This document shows positions 50,358 through 64,000 of a DNA stretch of 64,000 bases, piece by piece. Both the position numbers and the translations under genes were made by a program. The stretch is from Luteimicrobium xylanilyticum. Lineage in GTDB: Bacteria > Actinomycetota > Actinomycetes > Actinomycetales > Cellulomonadaceae. The stretch covers positions 4,144,276 to 4,208,275 of the forward strand of contig NZ_CP045529.1 of NCBI RefSeq assembly GCF_009429125.1, in the 5' to 3' direction. The notes under the pieces were generated by a model. It was not told where the DNA came from and made no database searches. It saw nothing but the letters and a program-made list of their open reading frames with translations. Every line of letters begins with the position of its first letter. Position 1 is the stretch's first letter.

Positions 50358-50448
50358 GCGGCCATTCTCGCATGCGAGCCTGGACGACTCGGTGGCAGAG
50401 TGGGAGGTCAGAGACCGTCACCAGAACACGTCAGGAGTGGGAGCACCC

Positions 50449-51486
50449 ATGGCAAAGCGCACCGCGGTGGATACCGAGCACCTCAAGGACCAGGCGGCGC
50501 AGATCGCCGGCCAGGCCCAGGACGCGGCCTTCGCCGCGAAGGACGCCGCCGTCGCGGCCATGGACTGGACCACCCCGCGGGTCGAGGCGTTCCTCGAGTG
50601 GCTCAAGCCGCGCGTCGAGGACGCGTACCACCAGAGCCTGCAGGCAGCGGCCCCGCAGGTCGAGAAGGCCGCCGTGATGGCCGCACCCGTGATCGACACG
50701 GCGCACGACCGCCTGATCGACGAGTTCCTCCCCCGCATCGTCGCCCGCATCAACGCTCTCGCCGCTCAGGCCGGTGAGGGCGCCGGCAAGGCCACCTCGG
50801 TCGGGCTGACCGTCAGTGCTGACGCGATCAACAAGGCACCCGAGAAGGTCGCGGACGTCGCCAAGGCAGCGGCCGAGTCCGTCGGTGCCGAGACCGTCGG
50901 TGGTGCTGACGCGGTGCGCAAGGCCGTGGACTCGGCATCCTCCAAGGCGTCGAAGGCCGCCGACAAGGCCGCACAGAAGGCAGCGGACGCCGGCGGCAAG
51001 TCCCACAAGAAGTGGTGGTTCTTCGGTCTCCTGGCCGCAGGTGCGGCAGCCTTTGCCGCCTGGCGCCGGTCCCGCCCCCAGGTCGACCCGTGGGCCGAGC
51101 CCGGCCCGACGCCGTCGCACAGCTTCGGCGCGTTCGTCGACAACACCAAGTCGGCCGCGGGAGACGCCGCGGAGGCCGTCGGCGAGGCGGCCGGCGCGAC
51201 GGTGGCTCGCGGTCGTGAGGCGCGTGACAAGGTCGCCGACGCCGCCGGAGACCTCAGCGAGAAGGTCAGCGACGCGACGGAGGACCTGACGGACAAGGTC
51301 TCCGAGGCCACGGACAAGGCTGTCAGCGCCACCAAGAAGGCAGCCTCGAAGGCGACGACCAGGACCCGTAGGGCCCAGGACACGGCAGCCGACAAGGCCG
51401 ACAAGGCCTCGGACACCGTCGAGTCGGCTGCCGACAAGGCCGCCGAGACCATCACGGGCGTGGACTCGGAGAAGAAGGACTCCTGA
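50449..51486 (+). CDS. Ala/Lys-rich coiled-coil protein with one membrane helix
   Basis: The ATG at 50449 follows GGAGTGGGAG. The 345-residue protein has N-terminal helices (LKDQAAQIAGQAQDAAFAAK), one hydrophobic helix in the middle (WWFFGLLAAGAAAFAAWRR) and a long LEA/apolipoprotein-like tail of A/K/D-rich repeats (KVSDATEDLTDKVSEATDK). No catalytic motif is visible. Similar proteins occur near ppiA in actinobacteria. An envelope or stress-protectant role is a guess. Confidence 0.75.
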   Translation: MAKRTAVDTEHLKDQAAQIAGQAQDAAFAAKDAAVAAMDWTTPRVEAFLEWLKPRVEDAYHQSLQAAAPQVEKAAVMAAPVIDTAHDRLIDEFLPRIVARINALAAQAGEGAGKATSVGLTVSADAINKAPEKVADVAKAAAESVGAETVGGADAVRKAVDSASSKASKAADKAAQKAADAGGKSHKKWWFFGLLAAGAAAFAAWRRSRPQVDPWAEPGPTPSHSFGAFVDNTKSAAGDAAEAVGEAAGATVARGREARDKVADAAGDLSEKVSDATEDLTDKVSEATDKAVSATKKAASKATTRTRRAQDTAADKADKASDTVESAADKAAETITGVDSEKKDS

Positions 51487-51629
51487 CCGCTCCTTCGGTC
51501 GTCACGCCACGGAGCACCACGTCCAGCAAGACGTCCAGGTCGCCGCGCGCGTCCGACACGTCCCTGGCCGGTGCCGCGGCCAGTCCGCCGGGCCGTCCGC
51601 GAGGTCACCCGCGTGGCCTCGGGGAAAGC

Positions 51630-51665
51630 GAGAAGGGCCGCCGACGAAAGTCGGCGGCCCTTCTC
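51630..51665. terminator. Hairpin terminator with GAAA loop
   Basis: GAGAAGGGCCGCCGAC and its exact reverse complement flank GAAA. It sits just downstream of tRNA-Ala (minus) and after the coiled-coil gene (plus), so it may serve both. Confidence 0.85.
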
Positions 51666-51668
51666 GGG

Positions 51669-51744
51669 TGGTGGAGCCAAGGGGACTCGAACCCCTAACC
51701 CCCTGCTTGCAAAGCAGGTGCGCTACCAATTGCGCCATGGCCCC
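51669..51744 (-). tRNA. tRNA-Ala(TGC)
   Basis: The molecule starts GGGGCCATGGCGCAATTGG. The anticodon stem CCTGC/GCAGG frames TTTGCAA, anticodon TGC. The T-arm has GGTTCGAGTCC, and CCA is encoded. It is separated from tRNA-Ile by a DLW-39 gene. Confidence 0.96.
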
Positions 51745-51760
51745 GAACGCGGAACCGCGG

Positions 51761-51880
51761 TCACTCGAAAGTGTCGGTGACCTCGGCCCAGAGATCGCGT
51801 GCGCCGCCGTCGTCCGACACCTTGCGCCAGACGAGGATGCCGACGCCCGCGGCGATCAGGAGCAGCAGGAGCTTCTTCAT
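51761..51880 (-). CDS. DLW-39 family small protein
   Basis: The 39-residue frame has GGGGG seven bases before the ATG. It reads MKKLLLLLIAAGVGILVWRK and then DDGGARDLWAEVTDTFE. It contains the DLW motif and has the exact length for which this actinobacterial family is named. One N-terminal membrane helix is followed by an acidic tail. Position between tRNA-Ile and tRNA-Ala is characteristic. Function is unknown. Confidence 0.9.
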   Translation of the reverse strand: MKKLLLLLIAAGVGILVWRKVSDDGGARDLWAEVTDTFE

Positions 51881-51904
51881 ACGTCCCCCTTCGATGGGTT
51901 CCGG

Positions 51905-51981
51905 TGGTGGGCCTAAGAGGACTTGAACCTCTGACCTCTTCGTTATCAGCGAAGCGCTCTAACCGTCTGAGCTATAGGCCC
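51905..51981 (-). tRNA. tRNA-Ile(GAT)
   Basis: The molecule starts GGGCCTATAGCTCAGACGG. The anticodon stem CTTCG/CGAAG frames CTGATAA, anticodon GAT. The T-arm has GGTTCAAGTCC, and CCA is encoded. It lies downstream of gyrA and the DUF3566 gene as in most actinobacteria. Confidence 0.96.
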
Positions 51982-52071
51982 GTGCGCGCTACGTCGCGAC
52001 CGTGATGAACGGCCGTCGGCGGGTTGCGGCGCACCGAGACTACCCCAGGTGCGCCGCGTCCCCCAAACCGA

Positions 52072-52949
52072 TCAGTCGTCCGTGAGAGTGACGTGCACCC
52101 CACCGACGAGGGCGGCGGCAATGTTGTACAGGAACGCGCCGAGCGTCGAGAGCGCCGTGATGAGGACGATGTTCGCGACCGCGATCAGCGTCGCCATCGA
52201 CATGGTCCGTGAGAACGCCACGTACTGGAGCACGTTGACCTGCGTCTCGTCGCCCACGACCGACTCGACGAGGTCGTTGACGTTCGCGAACAGGTGCATC
52301 CCGTTGAGGATCGTCCAGACGACCGCGGCCGCCACGACCGTGATGATGCCGATCGCGATGGACAGCAGGAACGCCATCTTCATGACCGACCACGGGTTCA
52401 CCCGCGAGACCACGAGACGGACGCGACGCGCGGACCCCGCGTGCGACGCCGTCGTCTGGAGCGGCGCCTGTGCCTGTGGCTGGGGCTGGGCCTGCGGCTG
52501 AGCAGGGGCGCCCTGGTAGGCCGCCGCCGTGCCGGCGTAGGCGTACGCCTGCTGCTGGGGCGCGGCCGACGGCTGCACGGCCGACTGGCGGACGGGCTGC
52601 TGCGCGGGCGCCTGCTTGGCTGAAGCCGACGGGGCGTCGACCACCGGGGTCGCGCCCGTCTCGAGGCCACCCTCGCCGGTCACCACCGACGTCACCTTCT
52701 TGGCGGCCTTCCGCATCGCGGCGATCGTCGAGGTCACCGACCCGGTCCCGCCGTCGCTCGGCGAGGCCGTGGCGCCCGACGGCGCGGTGCCCTGGTAGCG
52801 CTCGTGCGTCCGGTCGTCCGTCGCGACGGACGATGGCGGGGGAGGCGGGACGGCGATCGGGCCCTGCACCGACGGCAGGTCGGGACGCGGTGCGGGCGAC
52901 TGCGGTGTGATCGCCGGGGGAGCGGTCTGCTTCTCGTCGGTCATCCGGC

Positions 52950-52953
<4 letters not shown>
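52072..52953 (-). CDS. DUF3566-family membrane protein
   Basis: The ATG overlaps the gyrA stop (ATGA). The 293-residue protein has a long Pro/Gln/Ala-rich N-terminal region. The DUF3566 domain follows, with [20 protein letters not shown] and two membrane helices ([40 protein letters not shown]). In mycobacteria the neighbour of gyrA has been linked to polar growth (CwsA), but that equivalence is not shown here. Confidence 0.9.
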
Positions 52954-55589
<2,636 letters not shown>

Positions 55590-55686
55590 GGATTTCCTCT
55601 GTTCTCCTCGTGGGTCCTGGGCGCCTGCAGTGCGTCCTGTACATCAGCGGTCGGTCGTGCCGACTCCGTGTACAGAACGACGCAGG

Positions 55687-57777
<2,091 letters not shown>

Positions 57778-57951
57778 GTGCGACAACTCTCCCGTCATGA
57801 CTCGCGCGTGGCCGTCACCACCTGTTGTGCTCGTGACACTCGGGCCGGCCGTTCACCAGCCAAGATGCCGGCTGCGGAGGTGGTGACCCACGCGCGTCTG
57901 TACACCCGACAGTCTACCTGGGAATCGCTGGAAACGCCCGGAACCAGGCCC

Positions 57952-57960
57952 TTATCCACA
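57952..57960 (+). promoter_or_regulatory. Perfect DnaA box between gyrB and dciA
   Basis: TTATCCACA occurs exactly, followed four bases later by TCTCCACA. It lies in the spacer upstream of gyrB, 175 bp from its start. DnaA could modulate gyrase expression; this is inference from one site. Confidence 0.5.
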
Positions 57961-57987
57961 GCGATCTCCACAACCTCCGCGCGGGGC

Positions 57988-58566
57988 TCACCCCCAGGTG
58001 TCGCGCGCCCCGCGGCCCTGCACGGACCGGCGTCCGCGGCGGAAGCTCGGGCCCCCCGGACCGAGCACCCGCACCTGCTCCACGACCCCCTCGCCGACCT
58101 CCCGCGCGAGCGCCTCGAGCAGCCGCGGCACCAGGAGCTCGACCTGGGTCGCCCAGGCCGTCGAGTCGGCCCGGACGACCAGCACCTTGTCGTCGAAGGA
58201 CTCCGGCACGCAGTGCGCGGCGACGGCGTCGCCCACGACCTCGGGCCAGCGCCCGACGACGCCGCCCACGGACACCCCCTCGACCCACCCGCGTGCCTTG
58301 AGCAGGTTCGTGAGCACGTCGGCCACGAGCTGGGGGTCACGGCCGCCCGGGTTGTGCACCCGCTGCGGCCCGTCGGTGGTCAGCGGACGACGCACGACAC
58401 CAGGCCGCAGGCCCTTCGCGCGAGCCGCCTCCTTCGCGCGGGCGAGCGCCTCACGAGCGACCTCGTGCGGGGGAGTGAGGTCCTCCGCGACCTCGTGGAC
58501 CGGGAGCGCCGGGTCGCGCACGGGCAGGTCGTCCCCGACGCCGTCCGGGTCGTCGTCACGCGGCAC
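57988..58566 (-). CDS. dciA: DciA-like DUF721 protein
   Basis: The GTG at 58566 overlaps the recF end by 11 bp. The 192-residue protein has a disordered N-terminus, then the DUF721 domain ([58 protein letters not shown]). DciA proteins load the replicative helicase in bacteria lacking DnaC. The placement between recF and gyrB is the standard actinobacterial one. Confidence 0.9.
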   Translation of the reverse strand: MPRDDDPDGVGDDLPVRDPALPVHEVAEDLTPPHEVAREALARAKEAARAKGLRPGVVRRPLTTDGPQRVHNPGGRDPQLVADVLTNLLKARGWVEGVSVGGVVGRWPEVVGDAVAAHCVPESFDDKVLVVRADSTAWATQVELLVPRLLEALAREVGEGVVEQVRVLGPGGPSFRRGRRSVQGRGARDTWG

Positions 58567-59824
58567 GCGTCACCTCCCCGGCATGCACGTCGAACCGGGC
58601 GCCGACGAGCTGCTCCGGTACGTCGCTCGCGACGGCCGCCGTGATCAGCACCTGGCGCGCGTCCGCGACCAGGTCCGCCAGCCGCGCGCGACGACGGGCG
58701 TCGAGCTCGGCGAAGACGTCGTCCAGGACCAGCACGGGCTCGCTGTCCTCCGCCCACCCCGCACCGAGCGGATCCGCCCACGGGGCGTCGTCGCCGTCGC
58801 CCGGCCCCACGGGCAGCGTGGACGGTCCGACCGTGAGGAGCCGGTAGGACGCGAGCCGCAGCGCGAGCGCGAACGACCAGGACTCGCCGTGGCTCGCGTA
58901 CCCCTTCGCCGGAAGCTCACCGAGCCGGAGCTCGACGTCGTCCCGATGGGGACCGACGAGGCACACGCCGCGCTCGAGCTCCTTGGGACGTAGCTCGGCC
59001 ATCGCCGCGAGCAACGCGGCCTCCGCGTCGTCCGGGCTCGGGATCGCGGCGTCGTCGGGCAGCGGTACCGAGGGGCGATAGGTCGTCGTGGCAGCGCCCT
59101 GACCTGCGCTGACGGCCTCGTTGGCGGCATGGACGTACGGGGCGAGGGCGGCGACCAACCGCGCGCGGAGCGCGACGATCTGACCACCCAGAGCGGCGAG
59201 CTTGGCGTCCCAGACGTCGAGGGTCGAGAGCTCCGACGACGCGCGGGCGTCGTCCTCGTCGTCGGGCGGCGGGGGAGCGGTCCTCCCACGGGAACGACCA
59301 CGGCCGAACCGTGCAGCGCCGGCCGACTTCAGCAGGGCCGAACGCTGCCGGACGGTGCGCTCGTAGTCCTGCAGCACGCCCGCCATCCGCGGGACCAGGA
59401 GGACCGTGAGGTCGTCGAGGAACCGGCGGCGGCCGTCCGGGTCGCCTTTGACGAGCGCGAGGTCCTCCGGGGCGAAGACGACCGTGCGCACCAGACCCAG
59501 GACGTCACGCGGACGCGGCACCGGTGCACGGTTGACCCGGGCCCGGTTCGCCTTGCCGGGCACGAGCTCGAGGTCGACCGTGCTCGCCCGGTCGCCCCGC
59601 ACGACTCGAGCGCGCACGACGGCGCGGCTCGCGCCCGCCCGGATCAGCGCCGCGTCCGTGGGAGCCCGGTGGCTGCGCAGCGTCGCGAGATACCCGACGG
59701 CCTCGACGAGGTTCGTCTTGCCCTGACCGTTGGGGCCGACGAAGGCGTTGATCCCCGGTTCGAGCTCGAGGTCGACCGACGGGTACGACCGGAAGTCCGT
59801 CAGGGAGAGGTGAGAGACGTACAT
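58556..59824 (-). CDS. recF: DNA repair and recombination ATPase RecF
   Basis: The protein begins [20 protein letters not shown] and has Walker [15 protein letters not shown], the segment [23 protein letters not shown] and Walker [17 protein letters not shown]. It loads RecA at gaps with RecOR. The length of 422 residues is slightly long because of an acidic insertion ([15 protein letters not shown]). Confidence 0.95.
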   Translation of the reverse strand: MYVSHLSLTDFRSYPSVDLELEPGINAFVGPNGQGKTNLVEAVGYLATLRSHRAPTDAALIRAGASRAVVRARVVRGDRASTVDLELVPGKANRARVNRAPVPRPRDVLGLVRTVVFAPEDLALVKGDPDGRRRFLDDLTVLLVPRMAGVLQDYERTVRQRSALLKSAGAARFGRGRSRGRTAPPPPDDEDDARASSELSTLDVWDAKLAALGGQIVALRARLVAALAPYVHAANEAVSAGQGAATTTYRPSVPLPDDAAIPSPDDAEAALLAAMAELRPKELERGVCLVGPHRDDVELRLGELPAKGYASHGESWSFALALRLASYRLLTVGPSTLPVGPGDGDDAPWADPLGAGWAEDSEPVLVLDDVFAELDARRRARLADLVADARQVLITAAVASDVPEQLVGARFDVHAGEVTRAA

Positions 59825-59900
59825 GGCGTGCTGCGTCGTCGTCGGGACCAGGGAACGGGCGTCACGGCCGCGGCTCGGGCGCGCCTCGTGAGCGCGCTGG

Positions 59901-60803
59901 TCACGAGCCCGCGGGCTTGACCGCGTGCCCGCCGAACTGCTGGCGCAGTGCTGCCACCGCCTTGAGGGCGGGAGAGTCCGGCTGGCGCGACGCGAACCGC
60001 GCGAACAGTGCCGCCGTGATCACCGGCAGCGGGACCGCGTTCTCGATGGCCTCGTCGACCGTCCAACGCCCTTCGCCGGAGTCGTCCACCCAGTCGTCGA
60101 TCGCGGCGAGTGCCGGGTCTTCGTCGAGAGCCTTGACCAGAAGGTCCAGCAACCACGATCGGATGACCGTGCCACGGCTCCACGCCCGGAGGGTCCCCGG
60201 CACGTTCTTCACGATGTCCTTGGCCTCGAGCAGCTCGTAACCCTCGGCATACGCCTGCATGACCCCGTACTCGATGCCGTTGTGGACCATCTTCGCGTAG
60301 TGGCCGGCGCCCACCTCGCCTGCGTGCACGAAGCTCTCGTCACGCGGCCCCTCAGGCCGGAGCGCGTCGAACACCGGCAGCAGCGCCTCGACCTGGGCCG
60401 CGTCGCCGCCCGCCATGAGCGCATAGCCGTTCTCCAGACCCCACACGCCGCCCGAGACGCCCACGTCGACGTAGCCGATCCCGCGCTTCGCGAGCGCGGC
60501 CGCGTGGAGCTGGTCGTCCGTGTAGCGCGAGTTGCCGCCGTCGACGACGACGTCGCCAGGGGAGAGCAGCTCCGCGAGCTCGTCGACGACGCCCTGCGTG
60601 ATCGCGCCTGCCGGGACCATGACCCAGACGGCACGACCGGTCTCGGGGAGCGCGGCGACGAGGTCCTCGAGGGAGGCGACGTCCGAGACGTCGGGGTTGC
60701 GGTCGTAGCCGGTAACGGTCAGGCCCGCTCGACGCAGCCGCTCACGCATGCCGGCGCCCATCCGGCCGAGGCCGACGAGACCGAGGTGTCGGACGGGTTC
60801 CAT
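59901..60803 (-). CDS. gnd: 6-phosphogluconate dehydrogenase, decarboxylating, short form
   Basis: The enzyme oxidises 6-phosphogluconate to ribulose-5-phosphate in the pentose phosphate pathway. [12 protein letters not shown] binds the nucleotide, [11 protein letters not shown] is the substrate loop, and [19 protein letters not shown] carries the catalytic lysine. At 300 residues it is the short, often NAD-dependent type. GGAG precedes the ATG. It sits between dnaN and recF as in many actinobacteria. Confidence 0.94.
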   Translation of the reverse strand: MEPVRHLGLVGLGRMGAGMRERLRRAGLTVTGYDRNPDVSDVASLEDLVAALPETGRAVWVMVPAGAITQGVVDELAELLSPGDVVVDGGNSRYTDDQLHAAALAKRGIGYVDVGVSGGVWGLENGYALMAGGDAAQVEALLPVFDALRPEGPRDESFVHAGEVGAGHYAKMVHNGIEYGVMQAYAEGYELLEAKDIVKNVPGTLRAWSRGTVIRSWLLDLLVKALDEDPALAAIDDWVDDSGEGRWTVDEAIENAVPLPVITAALFARFASRQPDSPALKAVAALRQQFGGHAVKPAGS

Positions 60804-60891
60804 GGTCGCTCCGTTCCTGCTCGGCCGCGTCGGTCCGGGCGTGGTGATGATGGGGCCTGGGGGTGTGCTGCTCCTCGTCGGCGCCTCGTGC

Positions 60892-62022
60892 TCAGCTCGC
60901 GAAGCGGATCGGGACGAGGAGGTAGCGGTAGTCGGAGCGCGCGACGCCGTCGAGCGAGTCCTGCCCGGTGAACTCGACCGGCTTGTTCGGGTGCGTGAAG
61001 CCGAAACGCACGAAGTCCGCGCCGAGAGCACCCAGGCCGTCGAGGAGGAACTGGGGGTTGAAGGCGACCGAGATCTCCTCGCCCTCGAGCTTCGCCTCGA
61101 GCGCTTCGGATGCCTGGGCGTCGTCGCCCTGACCTGCGTCGAGGACGACCTGACCGTCCGTGAAGGACAGGCGGATCGCCGTGTTGCGCTCGGCGACGAG
61201 GGCCACGCGCTTGGCGGCGTCGATGAGCGGCTGGGTCGCGACGACCGCCTGGATCGGCGTCTCGTCGGGGAAGAGCCGGCGCACCGGCGGGTAGTCGCCG
61301 TCGACCAGCAGGGACGTCGTCCGGCGGCCGCCGGCCTCGAAGCCGATGAGGTCGACGCCCTGCCCGGTCGAGAGCGCGACGTCGACGTCGCCCGACGCAC
61401 CGAGAGACTTGGCGACGTCGGACAGAGTGCGCGCGCGCACGAGAGCGACCGTCGAGATGTCCGGCCACGCCGGCTTCCAGGTGAGCTCCTTGAGCGCGAG
61501 ACGGTAGCGGTCGGTGGCGAGGAGCGTGACCTTCTCGCCCTCGATCTCCACGCGGACGCCCGTGAGGAGGGGGAGCGTGTCGTCGCGACTCGCCGCGACG
61601 CTGACCTGGGCGACGGCGTGGGTCAGGTCGTCGCCCGACACAGAACCGGAGGTCTCCGGCATCGAGGGGAGCGCGGGGTAGTCCTCGACCGGCATGGTGA
61701 GGAGCGTGAACCGGCTCGCGCCGCAGGTCATGGTGATCTTGGAGCCCTCGAGGACCACGTCGACCGGCTTGTTCGGGAGGGCGCGGGAGATCTCGGCGAG
61801 CAGTCGGCCGGACACGAGCGCGCGGCCTGGCTCGGAGACGTCCGCGGGCACCTGGGCGCGCGCTGACACCTCGTAGTCGAAGCTGGCGAGGTCGAGGACG
61901 CCGCTCGCGTCGGCGTCGAGGAGGACACCGGCGAGCACGGGTGCCGGCGGCCGCGTGGGCAGCGTGCGCGCGGTCCACGTGACGGCTTCGGCGAGGACGT
62001 CACGCTCGACCCGGAACTTCAT
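60892..62022 (-). CDS. dnaN: DNA polymerase III beta sliding clamp
   Basis: The ATG at 62022 gives MKFRVERDVLAEAVTWTART, the usual start; an upstream ATG at 62082 is not favoured. The 376-residue protein forms three clamp folds with segments GVLLDADASGVLDL, LPLLTGVRVEIEGEKVTLLATDRYRLA and a C-terminal YRYLLVPIRFAS. It tethers polymerases to DNA. It lies next to oriC and dnaA. Confidence 0.97.
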   Translation of the reverse strand: MKFRVERDVLAEAVTWTARTLPTRPPAPVLAGVLLDADASGVLDLASFDYEVSARAQVPADVSEPGRALVSGRLLAEISRALPNKPVDVVLEGSKITMTCGASRFTLLTMPVEDYPALPSMPETSGSVSGDDLTHAVAQVSVAASRDDTLPLLTGVRVEIEGEKVTLLATDRYRLALKELTWKPAWPDISTVALVRARTLSDVAKSLGASGDVDVALSTGQGVDLIGFEAGGRRTTSLLVDGDYPPVRRLFPDETPIQAVVATQPLIDAAKRVALVAERNTAIRLSFTDGQVVLDAGQGDDAQASEALEAKLEGEEISVAFNPQFLLDGLGALGADFVRFGFTHPNKPVEFTGQDSLDGVARSDYRYLLVPIRFAS

Positions 62023-62229
62023 GCCACTCCTCTTCGGTGCCTGCTCAGGACCCACGCCGCGTGATGCTCTCCGCGGCGTCACAGGTCCACGATTCCTGGA
62101 AGCACCCTACGCGACGGCGCCCACGCCGTCAGCCGAGTCGCACCGCGTGGAGCCGGTCATCCTCACCGCACCGCTCTGACGGCGCGTGGCGGCCCCGGGG
62201 AGAGAACTTTCGTCGTCGTCATAGCCCTT

Positions 62230-62445
62230 GTGCAGTCTGTGGATGAGCCGTCTTGCTGCAGGTCAGAGCTTGTCCACTGGTGTGGACATCGTGGGGGATC
62301 GGATGTCGACAACTCGCGTGGCATGTGGATGGACGATCGGTGCCCACACGACGTCCACCGCCGCTCGATCACGGTCCACAGGCGTCCGGCGCGTCGTCCA
62401 CACTCATCCACAGGGTTGTGCACAAGTGTGAACAACGCCGAAGCG
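62230..62445. other. oriC: oriC region with clustered DnaA boxes
   Basis: The 436-bp dnaA-dnaN spacer holds at least eight near-consensus boxes (TTRTCCACA or complement): 62238-62246, 62270-62278, 62281-62289, 62324-62332, 62372-62380, 62394-62402, 62404-62412 and 62416-62424. Most differ from the consensus by one or two bases, and orientations are mixed, as in other GC-rich actinobacterial origins. The adjoining 62023-62229 shows no gene that I can see. Confidence 0.88.
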
Positions 62446-62458
62446 GTCAAAATGCGCG

Positions 62459-64000
62459 TCAGCCGCGATGCTGCTGCTTGATCCGGCTCGTGAGCTCCGT
62501 GACCTGGTTGTAGATCGACCGTCGTTCCGCCATCTGCTCGCTGATCTTGCGGTTCGCGTGCATGACCGTCGTGTGGTCGCGGCCGCCGAACTGCTGGCCG
62601 ATCTTCGGCAGGGACAGGTCGGTCAGCTCGCGGCACAGGTACATCGCGATCTGGCGCGCCGTGACCAGGACGCGTGACCGTGAGCTGCCGCACAGGTCGT
62701 CGATCGTCAGGCCGAAGTACGCGGCCGTCTGCGCGATGACGCTCGCCGCGGTGATCTCGCCGGCGTCGTCGTCGGTGATGAGGTCCTTGAGGACGATCTC
62801 CGCGAGCGACTGGTCGACCGGCTGGCGGTTCAGGTTGGCGAACGCCGTCACGCGGATCAGGGCACCCTCGAGCTCGCGGATGTTCGTCGAGATCCGGCTC
62901 GCGATGTACTCGAGGACGTCGTCCGGGGCGTCGAGACGTTCCTGCAGTGCCTTCTTGCGGAGGATCGCGATCCGGGTCTCGAGGTCGGGCGGCTGGACGT
63001 CCGTGATGAGGCCCCACTCGAAGCGCGAGCGCAGGCGGTCCTCGAACCCGTTGAGCTGCTTCGGCGGCAGGTCGGACGTGATCACGACCTGCTTGTTCGC
63101 GTTGTGCAGGGCGTTGAACGTGTGGAAGAACTCCTCCATCGTCTGCTCCTTGCCCTGCAGGAACTGGATGTCGTCGATGAGGAGGACGTCGACGTCGCGG
63201 TAGCGGCGCTGGAACGCGCCCGCCTTGCCCTCGCCGATGGAGTTGATGAAGTCGTTCGTGAACTCCTCCGAGTTCACGTACCGGACCCGGACGTTGGGGT
63301 AGAGGCTCTGGGCGTAGTGGCCGATGGCGTGGAGCAGGTGGGTCTTGCCGAGGCCGGAGTCGCCGTAGATGAACAGCGGGTTGTAGGCCTTCGCCGGAGC
63401 CTCGGCGACGGCGACGGCCGCGGCGTGGGCGAACCTGTTCGAGGCACCGATGACGAAGGTCTCGAACAGGTACTTCGGGTTCAGCCGGCTGTTCTCACCG
63501 AGCGGAGCCGTCGGCTCGGCGTGACGCGGCGCATGCTGCGCTGCTCGAGCGGAGCCCGGCGCGGCCGGCATCGCCTCCGGCAGACCGACCGTGGCTCCGA
63601 ATCCGACCGGGTTCGACAACCCGTGGTCGGGCTCGTCCGTCGGCATGCGCTGGGCCGCGGGGGACGTCGCCGTGGTCGGTGCCGGCCGGGCGTAGACAGG
63701 AGCCGCGGGGTCGGTGTCGTCGTCGGCGATCTGCAGGTCGGGGTCCACGGAGATGGCGAGCTTGGGCTCGTACCCGAGGACGCCGGCGAGCGCACCGACG
63801 AGGTCCGCACGCAGGTTCGTCTCGATGAAGGACCGGATCGGCTCGTCCGACACCTTCAGGAAGACGGTGTCGTCGATGTGCGCGAGCGGAGCCACCAGTC
63901 GGACGTAGCCGCGCTGCCGAGGTGTGACGTCGGGATCGTTCTCGAGCTGGATACGCGCCGCGGACCAGACCTCGGCGATGGTGGCTGGCTCGTTCGGCAC
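62459..64000 (-). CDS. dnaA: Chromosomal replication initiator DnaA
   Basis: The frame runs to the window edge, where GTG at 64000 is a plausible start (PNEPATIAEVWSAARIQLEN). Domain I is followed by a variable linker, then the AAA+ domain (LNPKYLFETFVIGASNRFAHAA; Walker A GDSGLGKTHLL; Walker B VLLIDDIQFL). Domain IV carries FGGRDHTTVMHANRKI, the DnaA-box reading helix. It opens oriC and controls initiation timing. Whether the gene starts a few codons further right cannot be seen. Confidence 0.97.
   Translation of the reverse strand: MPNEPATIAEVWSAARIQLENDPDVTPRQRGYVRLVAPLAHIDDTVFLKVSDEPIRSFIETNLRADLVGALAGVLGYEPKLAISVDPDLQIADDDTDPAAPVYARPAPTTATSPAAQRMPTDEPDHGLSNPVGFGATVGLPEAMPAAPGSARAAQHAPRHAEPTAPLGENSRLNPKYLFETFVIGASNRFAHAAAVAVAEAPAKAYNPLFIYGDSGLGKTHLLHAIGHYAQSLYPNVRVRYVNSEEFTNDFINSIGEGKAGAFQRRYRDVDVLLIDDIQFLQGKEQTMEEFFHTFNALHNANKQVVITSDLPPKQLNGFEDRLRSRFEWGLITDVQPPDLETRIAILRKKALQERLDAPDDVLEYIASRISTNIRELEGALIRVTAFANLNRQPVDQSLAEIVLKDLITDDDAGEITAASVIAQTAAYFGLTIDDLCGSSRSRVLVTARQIAMYLCRELTDLSLPKIGQQFGGRDHTTVMHANRKISEQMAERRSIYNQVTELTSRIKQQHRG

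Noticed and set aside
60892..62082. A longer DnaN start at 62082.
   Set aside because: The extra 20 residues are unlike known clamps, and MKFRVERDVL is the usual start.

Overview
The window is high-GC, with GTG starts common and genes packed by ATGA, GTGA and TGATG overlaps. Its right half carries the classic actinobacterial origin-proximal order. Read from the right edge leftwards this is dnaA, oriC, dnaN, gnd, recF, dciA (DUF721), gyrB, gyrA, a DUF3566 gene, tRNA-Ile, a DLW-39 gene, tRNA-Ala, ppiA, rhomboid, crgA, DUF881, trpG and the divergent fhaA-fhaB-pstP-rodA-pbpA-pknA-pknB operon. Together with the protein sequences this suggests a Micrococcales actinobacterium of the Cellulomonadaceae/Promicromonosporaceae type. 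The family placement is inference.

Left end (1-12590): a minus-strand polymorphic-toxin locus. A secreted LamG/DNRLRE-type protein is translationally coupled to a 2109-residue secreted Rhs/YD-repeat protein. The C-terminus of the Rhs protein carries a deaminase-like toxin (HAE...CPTC). A coupled immunity gene follows. Downstream lie an IS481-family insertion, a small damaged gene, an orphan Ntox15-like nuclease tip without its own start, and the beginning of a SMI1/KNR4-type immunity gene cut by the window edge. This looks like an array of silent toxin-immunity cassettes behind an active Rhs gene.

Middle-left (12591-26273): mostly ordinary metabolism and regulation. trpS comes first. A six-gene minus-strand operon follows (ung, unknown, histidine phosphatase, MarR, MFS exporter, esterase). 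Next are a ClC gene divergent from a MarR/MetE-like pair, a TetR gene divergent from a rhomboid-like gene with twin operator-like palindromes, an NmrA/DUF1772 pair and a LysR regulator.

Accessory block (26282-36540): an IS256-family element, a decayed IS3 element, a five-gene secreted-protein/ABC-exporter cassette with a gamma-butyrolactone-receptor-like TetR regulator, an intact-looking IS3 element and truncated gene fragments. It abuts a tRNA-Leu gene. The exporter cassette is my best candidate for an undescribed system: a small secreted cysteine-containing protein, a lipoprotein, an adaptor, an ATPase and a FtsX permease in one overlapping operon behind a consensus promoter and a palindrome.

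Core half (36691-64000): cell-wall growth and division signalling (FhaA/B, PstP, RodA, PbpA, PknA, PknB, CrgA), tRNAs, DNA topology (gyrase) and replication initiation (oriC, DnaA, DnaN, RecF, DciA). Non-coding features of note are a tandem pair of 29-bp hairpins with a compensatory stem change after the DUF881 gene, and perfect DnaA boxes outside oriC in the crgA-rhomboid and gyrB-dciA spacers.
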